A stretch of 64,000 bases of DNA from contig NC_079882.1 of assembly GCF_029227915.1 (NCBI RefSeq), positions 806,001-870,000 on the forward strand, in the 5' to 3' direction. Under the pieces are notes generated by a model. The model was not told the origin of the DNA. It did no database searches and was given only the letters and a program-made list of their open reading frames with translations. Shown here in pieces: positions 35,579 through 47,871 of the stretch (positions are counted from its first letter, which is position 1; every line of letters begins with the position of its first letter). The position numbers were made by a program, and so were the translations under genes. Source of the DNA: Hydractinia symbiolongicarpus (lineage: Eukaryota > Cnidaria > Hydrozoa > Anthoathecata > Hydractiniidae).

Positions 35579-38500
35579 GGCTAGGATTGGTCCTACAGTA
35601 AAAAATGTCTTATTTATCTAAATTTTTAAATGAAGCGCTACCACAGCTCCCAGTGTAATCGCTGAGTTCCGGCAATCATGTCAAAATAAGAAGAATGTTA
35701 TTTCTTGGAGTCCAATTGTCTCACTTATAACATTTATAAGGTCACAGTCCAAAATCAGTTCAATTAAGTCGCACAGTCAATCGTTTGACTGTTAAAAGCG
35801 ATGCAACCTAGTAATATGAGAAAAATATCGCTGAATACATGTTGGTACGAGTATGTGACGCAACCGTTGTAACTGAAGCGGATTGATACCGTTAGAAAGT
35901 CAATGAAATGTAGTTTTTGAAACTGTCGCTACTTCTTCAGCGCAGGATAACGGCTAGGATTGGTCCCACAGTAAATAATGACTTATTTATCAAAATTTTT
36001 AAATGAAGCGCTACCACAGCGCCCAGTTTAATCGCTGAGTTCCGGCAATCATGTCAAATTAAGAAGAATGTTTTTTCTTGGTGTCCAATTGTCTCACTTT
36101 CACATCTATAAGGTCACAGCTCAAAATCAGTACAATTAAGTCCCACAGTCAATCGTTTCACTGTTAAACGCGATACAACCTAGTAATACCGGAAATATAT
36201 CACGAAATACATGTTGGTACGAATATGGGACTCCACCGTTGTAACTGAAACGGATTGATACTGTTAGAAAGTCAATGAAGTGTAGTTTTTGAAACTGTCG
36301 CTATTTCTTCAGCACAGGATAACGGCTAGGATTGGTCCCACAGTAAGAAAACGACTTATTTATCTAAATTTTTAAATGAAGCGCTACCACAGCGCCCAGT
36401 GTAATCGCTGAGTTACGGCAATCATGTCAAATTAAGAAGAATGTTTCTTCTTGGAGTCCAATTGTCTCAATTTCACATTTATAAGGTCACGGCCAAAATC
36501 AGTACAATTAAGTCCCAGAGTCCATCGTTTCACTGTTAAACGCGATACAACCTAGTGTTACCGGAGCGATATCACGAAATACATGTTAGTACGAATATGT
36601 GACTCAACCGTTGTAACTCAAACGGATTGATACTGTTAGAAAGTCAATGAAATGTAGTTTTTGAAACTGTCTCTATTTCTTCAGCGCAGGATAACGCCTA
36701 GGATAGGTCCCACAGTAAAAAATGACTTATTTATCTAAATTTTTAAATGGAGCGCTACCACAGCGCCCAGTGTATTCGCTGAATTCCGGCAATCATGTCA
36801 AATTAAAATGAATGTTATTTTTTGGAGTCCAATAGTCTCACTTTCACATTTATAAGGTCACAGCCCAAAATTAGTTCAATTAAGTCTCACAGTCAATCGT
36901 TTCATTGTTAATAGCCATGCAACCTAGTAATATGAGAAAAGTATCGCTAAATACATGTTGGTATGAGTATGTGACGCAACCGTTGTAACTGAAGCGGATT
37001 GATACCGTTAGAAAGTAAATGAAATGTAGTTTGTGAAACTGTCGCTATTTCTTCAGCGCGCGACAACGGCTAGGATTGGTCCCACGGTAAAGAATGATTT
37101 ATTTATCTAAGTTTTTAAAGGAAGTGCTACCACAGCACCCAGTGTAATCGCTGAGTTACGGCAATCATGTCAAATTAAGAGGAATGTTATTTCTTGGAGT
37201 CCAATTGTCTCACTTTCACATTTGTAAGGTCATGGCCCAAAATCAGTTCAATAAAGTCCCACAGTCAATCGTCTCACTGTAAAACGCGATACAACCTAGT
37301 AATTCCGGAAATATATCACGAAATACATGTTGGTACGATTATGCGACTCAACCGTTGTAACTTAAACGGATTGATGCTGTTAGAAAGTCAATGAAATGTA
37401 GTTTTTCAAACTTTCTCCATTTCTTCAGCGCGCGATAACGGACAGGATTGGTCCCACAGTAAAAAATGACTATTTATCTAAATTTTTAAATGAAGCGCTA
37501 CCACAGCGTCCAGTGTATGCTCTGAGCTCCGACAATCATGTCAAATTAAGAAGAATGTTATTTCTTGTAGTCCAATTGTCTCACTTACAATATTTATAAG
37601 GTCACAGTCCAAAATCAGTTCAATTAAGTCCCACAGTCAATCGTTTCACTGTTAAAAGCGATGCAACCTAGTAATATGAGAAAAATATCGCTAAATACAT
37701 GTTGGTACGAGTATGTGACGCAACCGTTGTAACTGGCGCGGATTGATACCGTTAGAAAGTCAATGAAATGTAGTTTTTGAAACTGTCGCTATTTCTTCAG
37801 CACAGGATAACGGCTAGGATTGGTCCCACAGTAAATAATGACTTATTTATCTAAATTTTTAAATGAAGCGCTACCACAGCGCCCAGTGTAATCGGTGAGT
37901 ACCGGCAATCATGTCAAATTAAGAAGAATGTTATTTCTTGGAGTCCAATAGTCTCACTTTCACATTTATAAGGTCACAGCCCAAAATCAGTTCAATTAAG
38001 TCCCACATTCAATCGTTTCACTGTTAAAAACGAGCCAACCTAGTAATAACAGATAAATATCGCTAAATACATGTTGGTACGAATATGTGACCCCACCGTT
38101 GTAACTCAAACGGATTGATACTTTTAGAAAGTCAATGAAATGTAGTTTTTGAAACTGTTTCTATTTCTTCAGCGCGCGATAACGGCTAGGATTGGTCCTA
38201 CAGTAAAGAATGATTTATTTAACTAAACTTTTAAATGAAGCGCTACCACAGCGCTCAGTGTAATCGCTGAGTTCCGGCAATCATGTCAAATTAATATGAA
38301 TGCTATTTCTTGGAGTCCAATTGTCTCATTTATCACATTTATCAGGTCACAATCCAAGGTTAGTTCAATTAAGTCCCACATTAAATCGTCTCACTGCTAA
38401 AAGCGATGCAACCTAGTAATAACAGAAAAATATCGCTAAGCACATCTTGGTACAAATATGTGACCCAACCGTTGTAACTCAAACGGATTGATATTGTTAG

Positions 38501-38928
38501 AGAGCCAATGAAAAGTAGTTTTTGAAACTGTCGCTATTTCTTCAGCGCGCGATAACCGCTAGGATTGGTCCCACGGTAAAGAATGATTTATTTATCTAAG
38601 TTTTTAAAGGAAGTGCTACCACAGCACCCAGTGTAATCGCTGAGTTACGGCAATCATGTCAAATTAAGAAGAATGTTATTTCTTGGAGTCCAATTGTCTC
38701 ACTTTCACATTTATAAGGTCATGGCCCAAAATCAGTTCAATTAAGTCCGGCAGTCAATCGTCTCACTGTTAAACGCGATACAACCTAGCAATTCCGGAAA
38801 GATATCACGAAATACATGTTGGTACGAATATGCGACTCAACCGTTGTAACTTAAACGGATTGATGCTGTTAGAAAGTCAATGAAATGTAGTTTTTCTAAT
38901 TTTCTCCATTTCTTCATCGCGGGATAAC
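35579..38928. repeat. Mixed monomers related to 29351-30833
   Basis: Units start at 35579, 35952, 36324, 36696, 37068, 37440, 37812, 38184 and 38557. The first three are of C, D and E type, but E here (36324) lacks the 6-base deletion, so it may represent the older form. Units 36696-37440 give the unrecombined versions of 30089 and of the hybrid 30461. Units 37068 and 38557 carry the GTGCT/AGCAC dyad. No gene is seen. Confidence 0.83.
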
Positions 38929-39399
38929 GGCTAGGATTGGTCCCACAGTAAAAAATGAATTATTTATCTAAATTTTTAAATGAAGCGATCCCACAGTGTA
39001 TGCGCTGAGCTCCGACAATCATGTCAAATTAAGAAGAATGTTATTTCTTGGAGTCCAATTGTCTCACTTATCACATTTTTAACGTCACAGTCCAAAATCA
39101 GTTCAATTAAGTCCCACAGTCAATCGTTTCACTGTTAAACGCGATGCAACGTAGTAGTATCAGAAAAATATCTCATAACATTCATAAGGTCACAGTCCAA
39201 AATCAGTTCAATTAAGTCGCACAGACAATCGTTTCACTGTTCAAAGCGATACAACCTAGTAATATGAGAAAAATATCGCTGAATACATGTTGGTACGAGT
39301 ATGTGACGCAACCATTGTAACTGAACCGGATTGATACCGTTGGAAACTCAATGAAATGTAGTTTTTGAAACTGTCGCTATTTCTTCAGCGCGCGATAAT
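38929..39399. repeat. Rearranged monomer of 471 bp
   Basis: Near 38988 the dyad region is shortened by about 7 bases ('gaagcgatcccacagtg'). At about 39171, after 'cagaaaaatatc', the sequence jumps back to 'tcataacattcataagg' and repeats roughly 105 bp of the monomer's middle in a different variant form, including 'aagtcgcacag'. The second part therefore came from another monomer class. Confidence 0.85.
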
Positions 39400-40147
39400 C
39401 GCTAGGATTGGTCCCCCGGTGAAGAATGATTTATTTGTCTAAATTATTAAATGAAGCGCTACTACAGCTCCCAGTGTAATCGCTGAGTTCCGGCAATCAT
39501 GTCAAATTAATATGAATGCTATTTCTTGGAGTGCAATTGTCTCATTTATCACATTTTTGTCAGGTCACCGTCCAAAGTTAGTTCAATTAAGTCCCACATT
39601 CAATCGGTTCACAGTTAAAAGCGATGCAACCTAGTAATAACAGATATATATCGCTAAATACATGTTCGTACGAATATATGACACAACCGTTGTAACTCAA
39701 ACAGACTGACATCGATAGAACGTCAGTGAAACGTAGTATTTGAAACTGCCTCTGTTTCTTCAGCGCGCGTTAGCGGCTAGGATTGGTCGCACTGTTAAAA
39801 AGTGATTGTTTTATCTTAATTCTTAAATGAAGCGCTACCACAGCGCCCGATGTAATCGCTGAGTTGCGGCAATCATGCCAAATTAAGAAGAATGTTATTT
39901 CTTGGATTCCAATTGTCTCAGCTTCTCATTTACAAGGTCCCAGTCCAAAATCAGTTCAATTAAGTCCCACAGCCAATCGTTTCACTGTTAAAAGTGATAC
40001 AACCTAGTAATACCGGAAAGATATCACTAAATACATGTTGGTGCGAATATGTGACTCAACCGCCGCAACTCAAACGGATTGATACTGTTACAAAGTCAAT
40101 GAAATGTAGTTTGTGAAACTGTCTCTATTTCTTCAGCGCGGGATAAC
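39400..40147. repeat. Two monomers before the third inverted composite
   Basis: Units start at 39400 and 39775. Unit 39400 is of the 'cccccggtgaagaat' class and has a 3-base insertion ('acatttttgtcagg'), making it 375 bp. Unit 39775 is of the 'cgcccgatg' class. Their order matches 23774/24147. Confidence 0.85.
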
Positions 40148-40793
40148 GGCTAGGATTGGTCCCACAGTAAAAAATGACTTATTTATCTAAGTTTATAAAT
40201 AAAGCGCTATCACAGCGCCCAGTGCAATCGCTGAGTTGCGGCAATCATGTCAAATTAAGATGAATGTTATTTCTTGGGGTCCAATTGTCTCATTTATCAC
40301 ATTTATCAGGTCACAATCCAAAGTTAGTTCAATTACGTACCACATTCAATTGTTTCACTGTTAAATGCGATGCAACCTAGCAATAACAGAGATATATCGC
40401 TAAATACATGTTCGATTGACTGTGGGACTTTATTGAACTGATTTTCGTGATATCTTTCCGGTATTACTATTATCTTTCCGCTACCACAGCGCCAAGTGAA
40501 ATCGCTGAGTTGCGGCAATCATGTCAAATTAAGAAGAATGTTATTTTTTGGAGTCCAATAGTCTCACTTTCACATTTATAAGGTCACAGCCCAAAATTAG
40601 TCCAATTAAGTCTCACATACAATCGTTTCACTGTTAAAAGCGATGCAACCTAGTAATAACAGATAACTATCGCTAAATATATGTTGGTACGAATGTGTGA
40701 CCCAACCGTTGTAACTCAAACGGACTGACATCGTTAGAAATTCAGTGAAATTTAGTATTTGAAACTGTCGCTATTTCTTCAGCGCAGGATAAC
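40148..40793. repeat. Composite 646-bp unit with inverted fragment, copy 3
   Basis: This has the same length and junctions as the composites at 20147 and 33070, but the flanks differ. It starts in a head of the 24520 type ('aagtttataaataaagcg') and leaves through a 'ttattttttggagtcc' monomer. Only the core around the inversion, roughly 40270-40530, is shared with the other two, so the scar moved by recombination as a short segment. Confidence 0.87.
40414..40480 (-). repeat. Inverted satellite fragment, copy 3
   Basis: This is the same inverted and permuted fragment as at 33336, with 'attgactgtggg' at the left junction in place of 'actgactgtggg'. Arm 40418-40445 is complementary to the conserved middle part of forward monomers with one mismatch. 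Confidence 0.85.
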
Positions 40794-41536
40794 GGCTAGG
40801 ATTGGTCCTACAGTAAAAAATGTCTTATTTATCTAAATTTTTAAATGAAGCGCTACCACAGCGCCCAGTGTAATCGCTGAGTTACGGCAATTATGTCAAA
40901 TTAAGAAGAATGTTTCTTCTTGGAGTCCAATTGTCTCAATTTCACATTTATAAGGTCACGGCCAAAATCAGTTCAATTAAGTCCCACAGTCAATCATTTC
41001 ACTGTTAAACGCGATACAACCTAGTAGTACCGGAACGATATCACGAAATACATGTTGGTACGAATATGTGACTCAACTGTTGTAACTCAAACGGATTGAT
41101 ACTGTTAGAAAGTCAATGAAATGTAGTTTTTGAAACTGTCTCTATTTCTTCAGCGCAGGATAACGGCTAGGATAGGTCCCACAGTAAAAAATGACTTATT
41201 TATCTAAATTTTCAAATGGAGCGCTACCACAGCGCCCAGTGTATTCGCTGAGTTCCGGCAATCATGTCAAATTAAGAAGAATGTTATTTTTTGGAGTCCA
41301 ATAGTCTCACTTTCACATTTATAAGGTCACAGCCCAAAATTAGTTCAATTAAGTCTCACATACAATCGTTTCACTGTTAAAAGCGTTGCAACCTAATAAT
41401 AACAGATAAATATCGCTAAATACATGTTGGTACGAATGTGTGACGCAACCGTTGTAACTCAAACGGACTGACATCGTTAGAAAGTCAGTGAAATTTAGTA
41501 TTTGAAACTGTCGCTATTTCTTCAGCGCAGGATAAC
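40794..41536. repeat. Two monomers leading into the 3-mer HOR
   Basis: Units start at 40794 and 41165. Unit 40794 has 'cctacagtaaaaaatgtc' and 'tttcttcttggagtcc'. Unit 41165 has 'ggataggtccc', 'ttttttggagtcc' and a tail with 'gaatgtgtgacgc', the tail that also ends the Z units of the following HOR. Confidence 0.85.
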
Positions 41537-44500
41537 GGCTAGGGTTGGTCCCACAATAAATAATGACTTATTTATCTAAATTTTTAAATGGAACGCCACC
41601 ACAGCGCCCAGTGTATTCGCTGAGTTCCGGCAATCATGTCAAATTAAGAAGAATGTTATTTCTTAGAGTCCAATAGTCTCACTTACAATATTTATAAGGT
41701 CACAGTCCAAAATCAGTTCAATTAAGTCCCACAGTCAATCGTTTCACTGGTAAAAGCGATGCAACCTAGTAATATGAGAAAAATATTGCTAAATACATGT
41801 TGGTACCAGTATGTGACGCAACCGTTGTAACTGAAGCGGATTGATAGCGTTAGAAAGTCAATGAAATGTAGTTTTTGAAACTGTCGCTATTTCTTCAGCG
41901 CGCGATAACGGCTAGGATTGGTCCCACGGTAAAGAATGATTTATTTATCTAAGTTTTTAAAGGAAGTGCTACCACAGCACCCAGTGTAATCGCTGAGTTA
42001 CGGCAATCATGTCAAATTAAGAAGAATGTTATTTCTTGGAGTCCAATTGTCTCACTTTCACATTTATAAGGTCATGGCCCAAAATCAGTTCAATTAAGTC
42101 CCACAGTCAATCGTTTCACTGTTAAACGCGATGCAACGTAGTAATATCAGAAAAATATCGCAAAATACATGTTGGTACGAATATGTGACCCAACCGTTGT
42201 AACTCAAACGGACTGAAACTGTAAGAAAGTCAATGAAAAGTAGTTTTTGAAACTGTCGCTATTTCTTCAGCGCGCGATAACGGCTAGGATTGGTCCCACG
42301 GTAAAGAATGATTCATTTATCTAAATAATTAAATGAAGCGCTACTACAGCTCCCAGTGTAATCGCTGAGTTCCGGCAATCATGTCAAATTATTATGAATG
42401 CTAATTCTTGGAGTCCAATTGTCTCATTTATCACATTTATCAGGTCACAGTCCAAAGTTAGTTCAATTAAGTCTCACATACAATCGTTTCACTGTTAAAA
42501 GCGATGCAACCTAGTAATAACAGATAAATATCGCTAAATACATGTTGGTACGAATGTGTGACGCAACCGTTGTAACTCAAACGGACTGACATCGTTAGAA
42601 AGTCAGTGAAATTTAGTATTTGAAACTGTCGCTATTTCTTCAGCGCAGGATAACGGCTAGGGTTGGTCCCACAATAAATAATGACTTATTTATCTAAATT
42701 TTTAAATGGAACGCCACCACAGCGCCCAGTGTATTCGCTGAGTTCCGGCAATCATGTCAAATTAAGAAGAATGTTATTTTTTGGAGTCCAATAGTCTCAC
42801 TTACAATGTTTATAAGGTCACAGTCCAAAATCAGTTCAATTAAGTCCCACAGTCAATCGTTTCACTGGTAAAAGCGATGCAACCTAGTAATATGAGAAAA
42901 GTATCGCTAAATACATGTTGTTACGAGTATGTGACGCAACCGTTGTAACTGAAGCGGATTGATAGCGTTAGAAAGTCAATGAAATGTAGTTTTTGAAACT
43001 GTCGCTATTTTGTCAGCGCGCGATAACGGCTAGGATTGGTCCCACGGTAAAGAATGATTTATTTATCTAAGTTTTTAAAGGAAGTGCTACCACAGCACCC
43101 AGTGTAATCGCTGAGTAACGGCAATCATGTCAAATTAAGAAGAATGTTAATTCTTGGAGTCCAATTGTCTCACTTTCACATTTATAAGGTCATGGCCCAA
43201 AATCAGTTCAATTAAGTTCCACAGTCAATCGTTTCACTGTTAAACGCGATGCAACGTAGTAATATCAGGAAAAATATCGCAAAATACATGTTGGTACGAA
43301 TATGTGACCCAACCGTTGTAACTCAAACGGACTGAAACTGTAAGAAAGTCAATGAAAAGTAGTTTTTGAAACTGTCGCTTTTTCTTCAGCGCGCGATAAC
43401 GGCTAGGATTGGTCCCACGGTAAAGAATGATTCATTTATCTAAATTATTAAATAAAGCGCCACCACAGCGCCCAGTGTATTCGCTGAGTTCCGGCAATCA
43501 TGTCAAATTAAGAAGAATGTTGTTTTTTGGAGTCCAATAGTCTCACTTTCACATTTATAAGGTCACAGCCCAAAATTAGTTCAATTAAGTCTCACATACA
43601 ATCGTTTCACTGTTAAAAGCGATGCAACCTAGTAATAACAGATAAATATCGCTAAATACATGTTGGTACGAATGTGTGTCGCAACCGTTGTAACTCAAAC
43701 GGACTGACATCGTTAGAAAGTCAGTGAAATTTAGTATTTGAAACTGTCGCTATTTTTTCAGCGCAGGATAACGGCTAGGGTTGGTCCCACAATAAATAAT
43801 GACTTATTTATCTAAATTTTTAAATGGAACGCCACCACAGCGCCCAGTGTATTTGCTGAGTTCCGGCAATCATGTCAAATTAAGAAGAATGTTATTTCTT
43901 AGAGTCCAATAGTCTCAATTACAATATTTATAAGGTCATAGTCCAAAATCAGTTCAATTAAGTCCCACAGTCAATCGTTTCACTGGTAAAAGCGATGCAA
44001 CCTAGTGATATGAGAAAAGTATCGCTAAATACATGTTGGTACGAGTATGTGACGCAACCGTTGTAAATGAAGCGGATTGATAGCGTTAGAAAGTCAATGA
44101 AATGTAGTTTTTGAAACTGTCGCTATTTCTTCAGCGCGCGATAACGGCTAGGATTGGTCCCACGGTAAAGAATGATTTATTTATCTAAGTTTTTAAAGGA
44201 AGTGCTACCACAGCACCCAGTGTAATCGCTGAGTTACGGCAATCATGTCAAATTAAGAAGAATGTTATTTCTTGGAGTCCAATTGTCTCACTTTCACATT
44301 TATAAGGTCATGGCCCAAAATCAGTTCAATTAAGTCCCACAGTCAATCGTTTCACTGTTAAACGCGATGCAACGTAGTAATATCAGAAAAATATCGCAAA
44401 ATACATGTTGGTACGAATATGTGACCCAACCGTTGTAACTCAAACGGACTGAAACTGTAAGAAAGTCAATGAAAAGTAGTTTTTGAAACTGTCGCTATTT

Positions 44501-45262
44501 CTTCAGCGCGCGATAACGGCTAGGATTGGTCCCACGGTAAAGAATGATTCATTTATCTAAATATTAAATGAAGCGCTACTACAGCTCCCAGTGTAATCGC
44601 TGAGTTCCGGCAATCATGTCAAATTGATATGAATGCTAATTCTTGGAGTCCAATTGTCTCATTTATCACATTTATCAGGTCACAGTCCAAAGTTAGTTCA
44701 ATTAAGTCCCACATTCAATCGTTTCACTGTTAAAAGCGATGCAACCTAGTAATATGAGAAAAATATCGCTAAATACATGTTGCTACGAGTATGTGACGCA
44801 ACCGTTGTAACTGAAGCGGATTGATACCGTTAGAAATTCAATGAAATGTAGTTTTTGAAACTGTCGCTATTTCTTCAGCGCGCGATAACAGCTAGGATTG
44901 GTCCCGCGGTAAAGAATGATTTATTTATCTAAGTTTTTAAAGGAAGTGCTACCACAGCACCCAGTGCAATCGCTGAGTTACGGCAATCATGTCAAATTAA
45001 GAAGAATGTTATTTCTTGGAGTCCAATTCTCTCACTTTCACATTTATAAGGTCATGGCCCAAAATCAGTTTAATTATGTCCCACAGTCAATCGTTTCACT
45101 GCTAAACGCGATACAACCTAGTAATTCCGGAAAGATATCACGAAATACATGTTGGTACGAATATGTGTACTCAACCGTTGTAACTTAAACGGATTGATGC
45201 TGTTAGAAAGTCAATGAAATGTAGTTTTTCAAACTTTCTCCATTTCTTCAGCGCGGGATAAC
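41537..45262. repeat. 3-monomer HOR (1118 bp), three copies
   Basis: X units (41537, 42655, 43773) have 'ggctagggttgg', 'cccacaataaataatg' and 'aaatggaacgcc'. Y units (41910, 43028, 44146) have the GTGCT/AGCAC dyad and a tail with 'cgcaaaatacatg'. Z units (42282, 43401, 44518) have 'gaatgattcattta'. Spacing from X to X is 1118 bp. Z at 43401 has a recombinant head ('aataaagcgccaccac'). The tail of the last Z differs ('gttgctacgagtatg') and a further GTGCT unit (44890) follows, where the series ends. Confidence 0.9.
41966..41980. other. Compensated dyad GTGCT-accac-AGCAC (example)
   Basis: This is the same dyad in a derived subfamily. Both arms have changed (C to T on the left, G to A on the right), so all five pairs remain. 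The version is found in units starting at 21911, 35207, 37068, 38557, 41910, 43028, 44146, 44890, 47872, 55329, 56074, 56446, 56886, 58378, 58750, 60239, 62102 and 62474, and with loop 'atcac' in 49364. These units share ancestry, so this may be a single evolutionary event. Confidence 0.75.
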
Positions 45263-47499
45263 GGCTAGGATTGGTCCCACAGTAAAAAATGACTTATTTA
45301 TCTAAATTTTTAAATGAAGCGCCACCACAGCGCCCAGTGTATGCGCTGAGCTCCGACAATCATGTCAAATTAAGAAGAATGTCATTTCTTGGAGTCCAAA
45401 TATCTCACTTATCACATTTTTAACGTCACAATCCAAAATCAGTTCAATTAAGTCCCACAGTCAATCGTTTCACTGTTAAAAGCGATGCAACGTAGTAATA
45501 TCGGAAAAATATCGCTAAATACATGTTGGTACGAATATGTGACACAACCGTTGTAACTCAAACGGACTGACACTGTTAAAAAGTCAATGAAATGTAGTTT
45601 TTGAACCTGTCGCTATTTCTTCAGCGCGCGATAACGGCTAAGAGTGGTCCCACAGTAAAAAAATGACTTATTTATCTAAATTTTTAAATTAAGCGCTACC
45701 ACAGCGTCCAGTGTAATCGCTGAGTTCCGGCAATCATGTCAAACTAAGAAGAACGTTATTTCTTGGAGTCCAGTTGTCTCACTAACAATATTTATAAGGT
45801 CACAGTCAAAAATCAGTTTAATTAAGTCCCACAGTCAATCGTTTCACTGTTAAAAGCGATGCAACCTAGTAATATGAGAAAAATATCTCTAAATACATGT
45901 TGGTACTAGTATGTGACGCAACCGTTGTAACTGACGCGGATTGATACCGTTAGAAAGTCAATGAAATGTAGTTTTTGAAACTGTCGCTATTTCTTCAGCA
46001 GAGGATAACGGCTAGGATTGGTCCCACAGTAAATAATGAATTATTTATCTAAATTTTTAAATGAAGCGCTACCACAGCGCCCAGTGTAATCGCTGAGTTC
46101 CGGCAATCATGTCAAATTAAGAAGAATGTTATTTCTTGGAGTCCAATAGTCTCACTTTCACATTTATAAGGTCACAGCCCAAAATCAGTTCAATTAAGTC
46201 CCACAGTCAATCGTTTTACTGTTAAACGCGTTACAACCTAGTAATACCGGAAAGATACAACGAAATACATGTTGGTACGAATATGTGACTCAACCGTTGT
46301 AACTCAAACGGATTGATACTTTTAGAAAGTCAATGAAATGTAGTTTTTCAAACTTTCTCCATTTCTTCAGCGCGCGATAACGGCTAAGATTGGTCCCACA
46401 GTAAAAAAATGACTTATTTATCTAAATTTTTAAATTAAGCGCTACCACAGCGTCCAGTGTAATCGCTGAGTTCCGGCAATCATGTCAAACTAAGAAGAAT
46501 GTTATTTCTTGGAGTCCAGTTGTCTCACTAACAATATTTATAAGGTCACAGTCAAAAATCAGTTCAATTAAGTCCCACAGTCAATCGTTTCACTGTTAAA
46601 AGCGATGCAACCTAGTAATATGAGAAAAATATCTCTAAATACATGTTGGTACGAGTATGTGACGCAACCGTTGTAACTGACGCGGATTGATACCGTTAGA
46701 AAGTCAATGAAATGTAGTTTTTGAAACTGTCGCTATTTCTTCAGCACAGGATAACGGCTAGGATTGGTCCCACAGTAAATAATGAATTATTTATCTAAAT
46801 ATTTAAATGAACCGCTACCACAGCGCCCAGTGTAATCGCTGAGTTCCGGCAATCATGTCAAATTAAGAAGAATGTTATTTCTTGGAGTCCAATAGTCTCA
46901 CTTTCACATTTATAAGGTCACAGCCCACAATCAGTTCAATTAAGTCCCACAGTCAATGGTTTTACTGTTAAACGCGTTACAACCTAGTAATACCGGAAAG
47001 ATACAACGAAATACATGTTGGTACGAATATGTGACTCAACCGTTGTAACTCAAACGGATTCATACTTTAAGAAAGTCAATGAAATGTAGTTTTTCAAACT
47101 TTCTCCATTTCTTCAGCGCGCAATAACGGCTAGGATTGGTCCCACAGTAAAAAATGACTTATTTATCTAAATTTTTAAATGAAGCGCTACCAGAGCGTCC
47201 AGTGTAATCGCTGAGTTCCGGCAATCATGTCAAATTAATAAGAATGTTATTTCTTGGAGTCCAATTTTCTCACTTTCACATTTATAAGGTCATGGCCCAA
47301 AATCAGTTTAATTAAGTCCCACAGTCAATCGTTTCACTGTTAAACGCGATACAACCTAGTAATTCCAGAAAGATATCACGAAATACATGTTGGTACGAAT
47401 ATGTGACTCAACTGTTGTAACTTAAACGGATTGATGCTGTTAGAAAGTCAATGAAATGTAGTTCTTGAAACTGTCTCTATTTTTTCAGCGCAGGATAAC
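45263..47499. repeat. Mixed monomers with 2-mer duplication (746 bp)
   Basis: Units start at 45263, 45636, 46010, 46382, 46756 and 47128. Units 45636/46010 recur as 46382/46756; shared marks are 'aaattaagcgctacc', 'gagtccagttgtc' and 'cacagtcaaaaatcag'. Unit 47128 has 'ctaccagagcg', shared with 51230, 51975 and 54212. No gene is seen. Confidence 0.83.
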
Positions 47500-47871
47500 G
47501 GCTAGGATAGGTCCCACAGTAAAACATGACTTATTTATCTAAATTTTTAAATGGAGCGCTACCACAGCGCCCAGTGTATTCGCTGAGTTCCGGCAATCAT
47601 GTCAAATTAAGAAGAATGTTATTTTTTGGAGTTCAATAGTCTCACTTTCACATTTATAAGGTCACAGCCCAAAATTAGTTCAATTAAGTCTCACATACAA
47701 TCGTTTCACTGTTAAAAGCGATGCAACCTAGTAATATGAGAAAAGTATCGCTAAATACATGTTGGTACGAGTATGTGACGCAACCGTTGTAACTGAAGCG
47801 GATTGATAGCGTTAGAAAGTCAATGAAATGTAGTTTTTGAAACTGTCGCTATTTCTTCAGCGCCCGATAAC
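47500..47871. repeat. Hybrid monomer of 54584 and 54956 types
   Basis: The head matches 54584 ('cccacagtaaaacatgac', 'ttttttggag') and the tail matches 54956 ('atgagaaaagtatcgc', 'gattgatagcg'). Upstream of the join the offset to the second locus is 7084 bp and downstream it is 7457 bp, a difference of one monomer. The crossover lies near 47695-47720. Confidence 0.85.

Noticed and set aside
37194-37394. 66-codon plus-strand frame
   Set aside because: It is satellite sequence with a chance stop-free run. Neighbouring monomers are closed in this frame.
44916-45188. Longest open frame, 90 codons
   Set aside because: It runs through an ordinary monomer of the GTGCT class and stays open through chance substitutions. 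Related units at 41910 and 43028 do not keep it.
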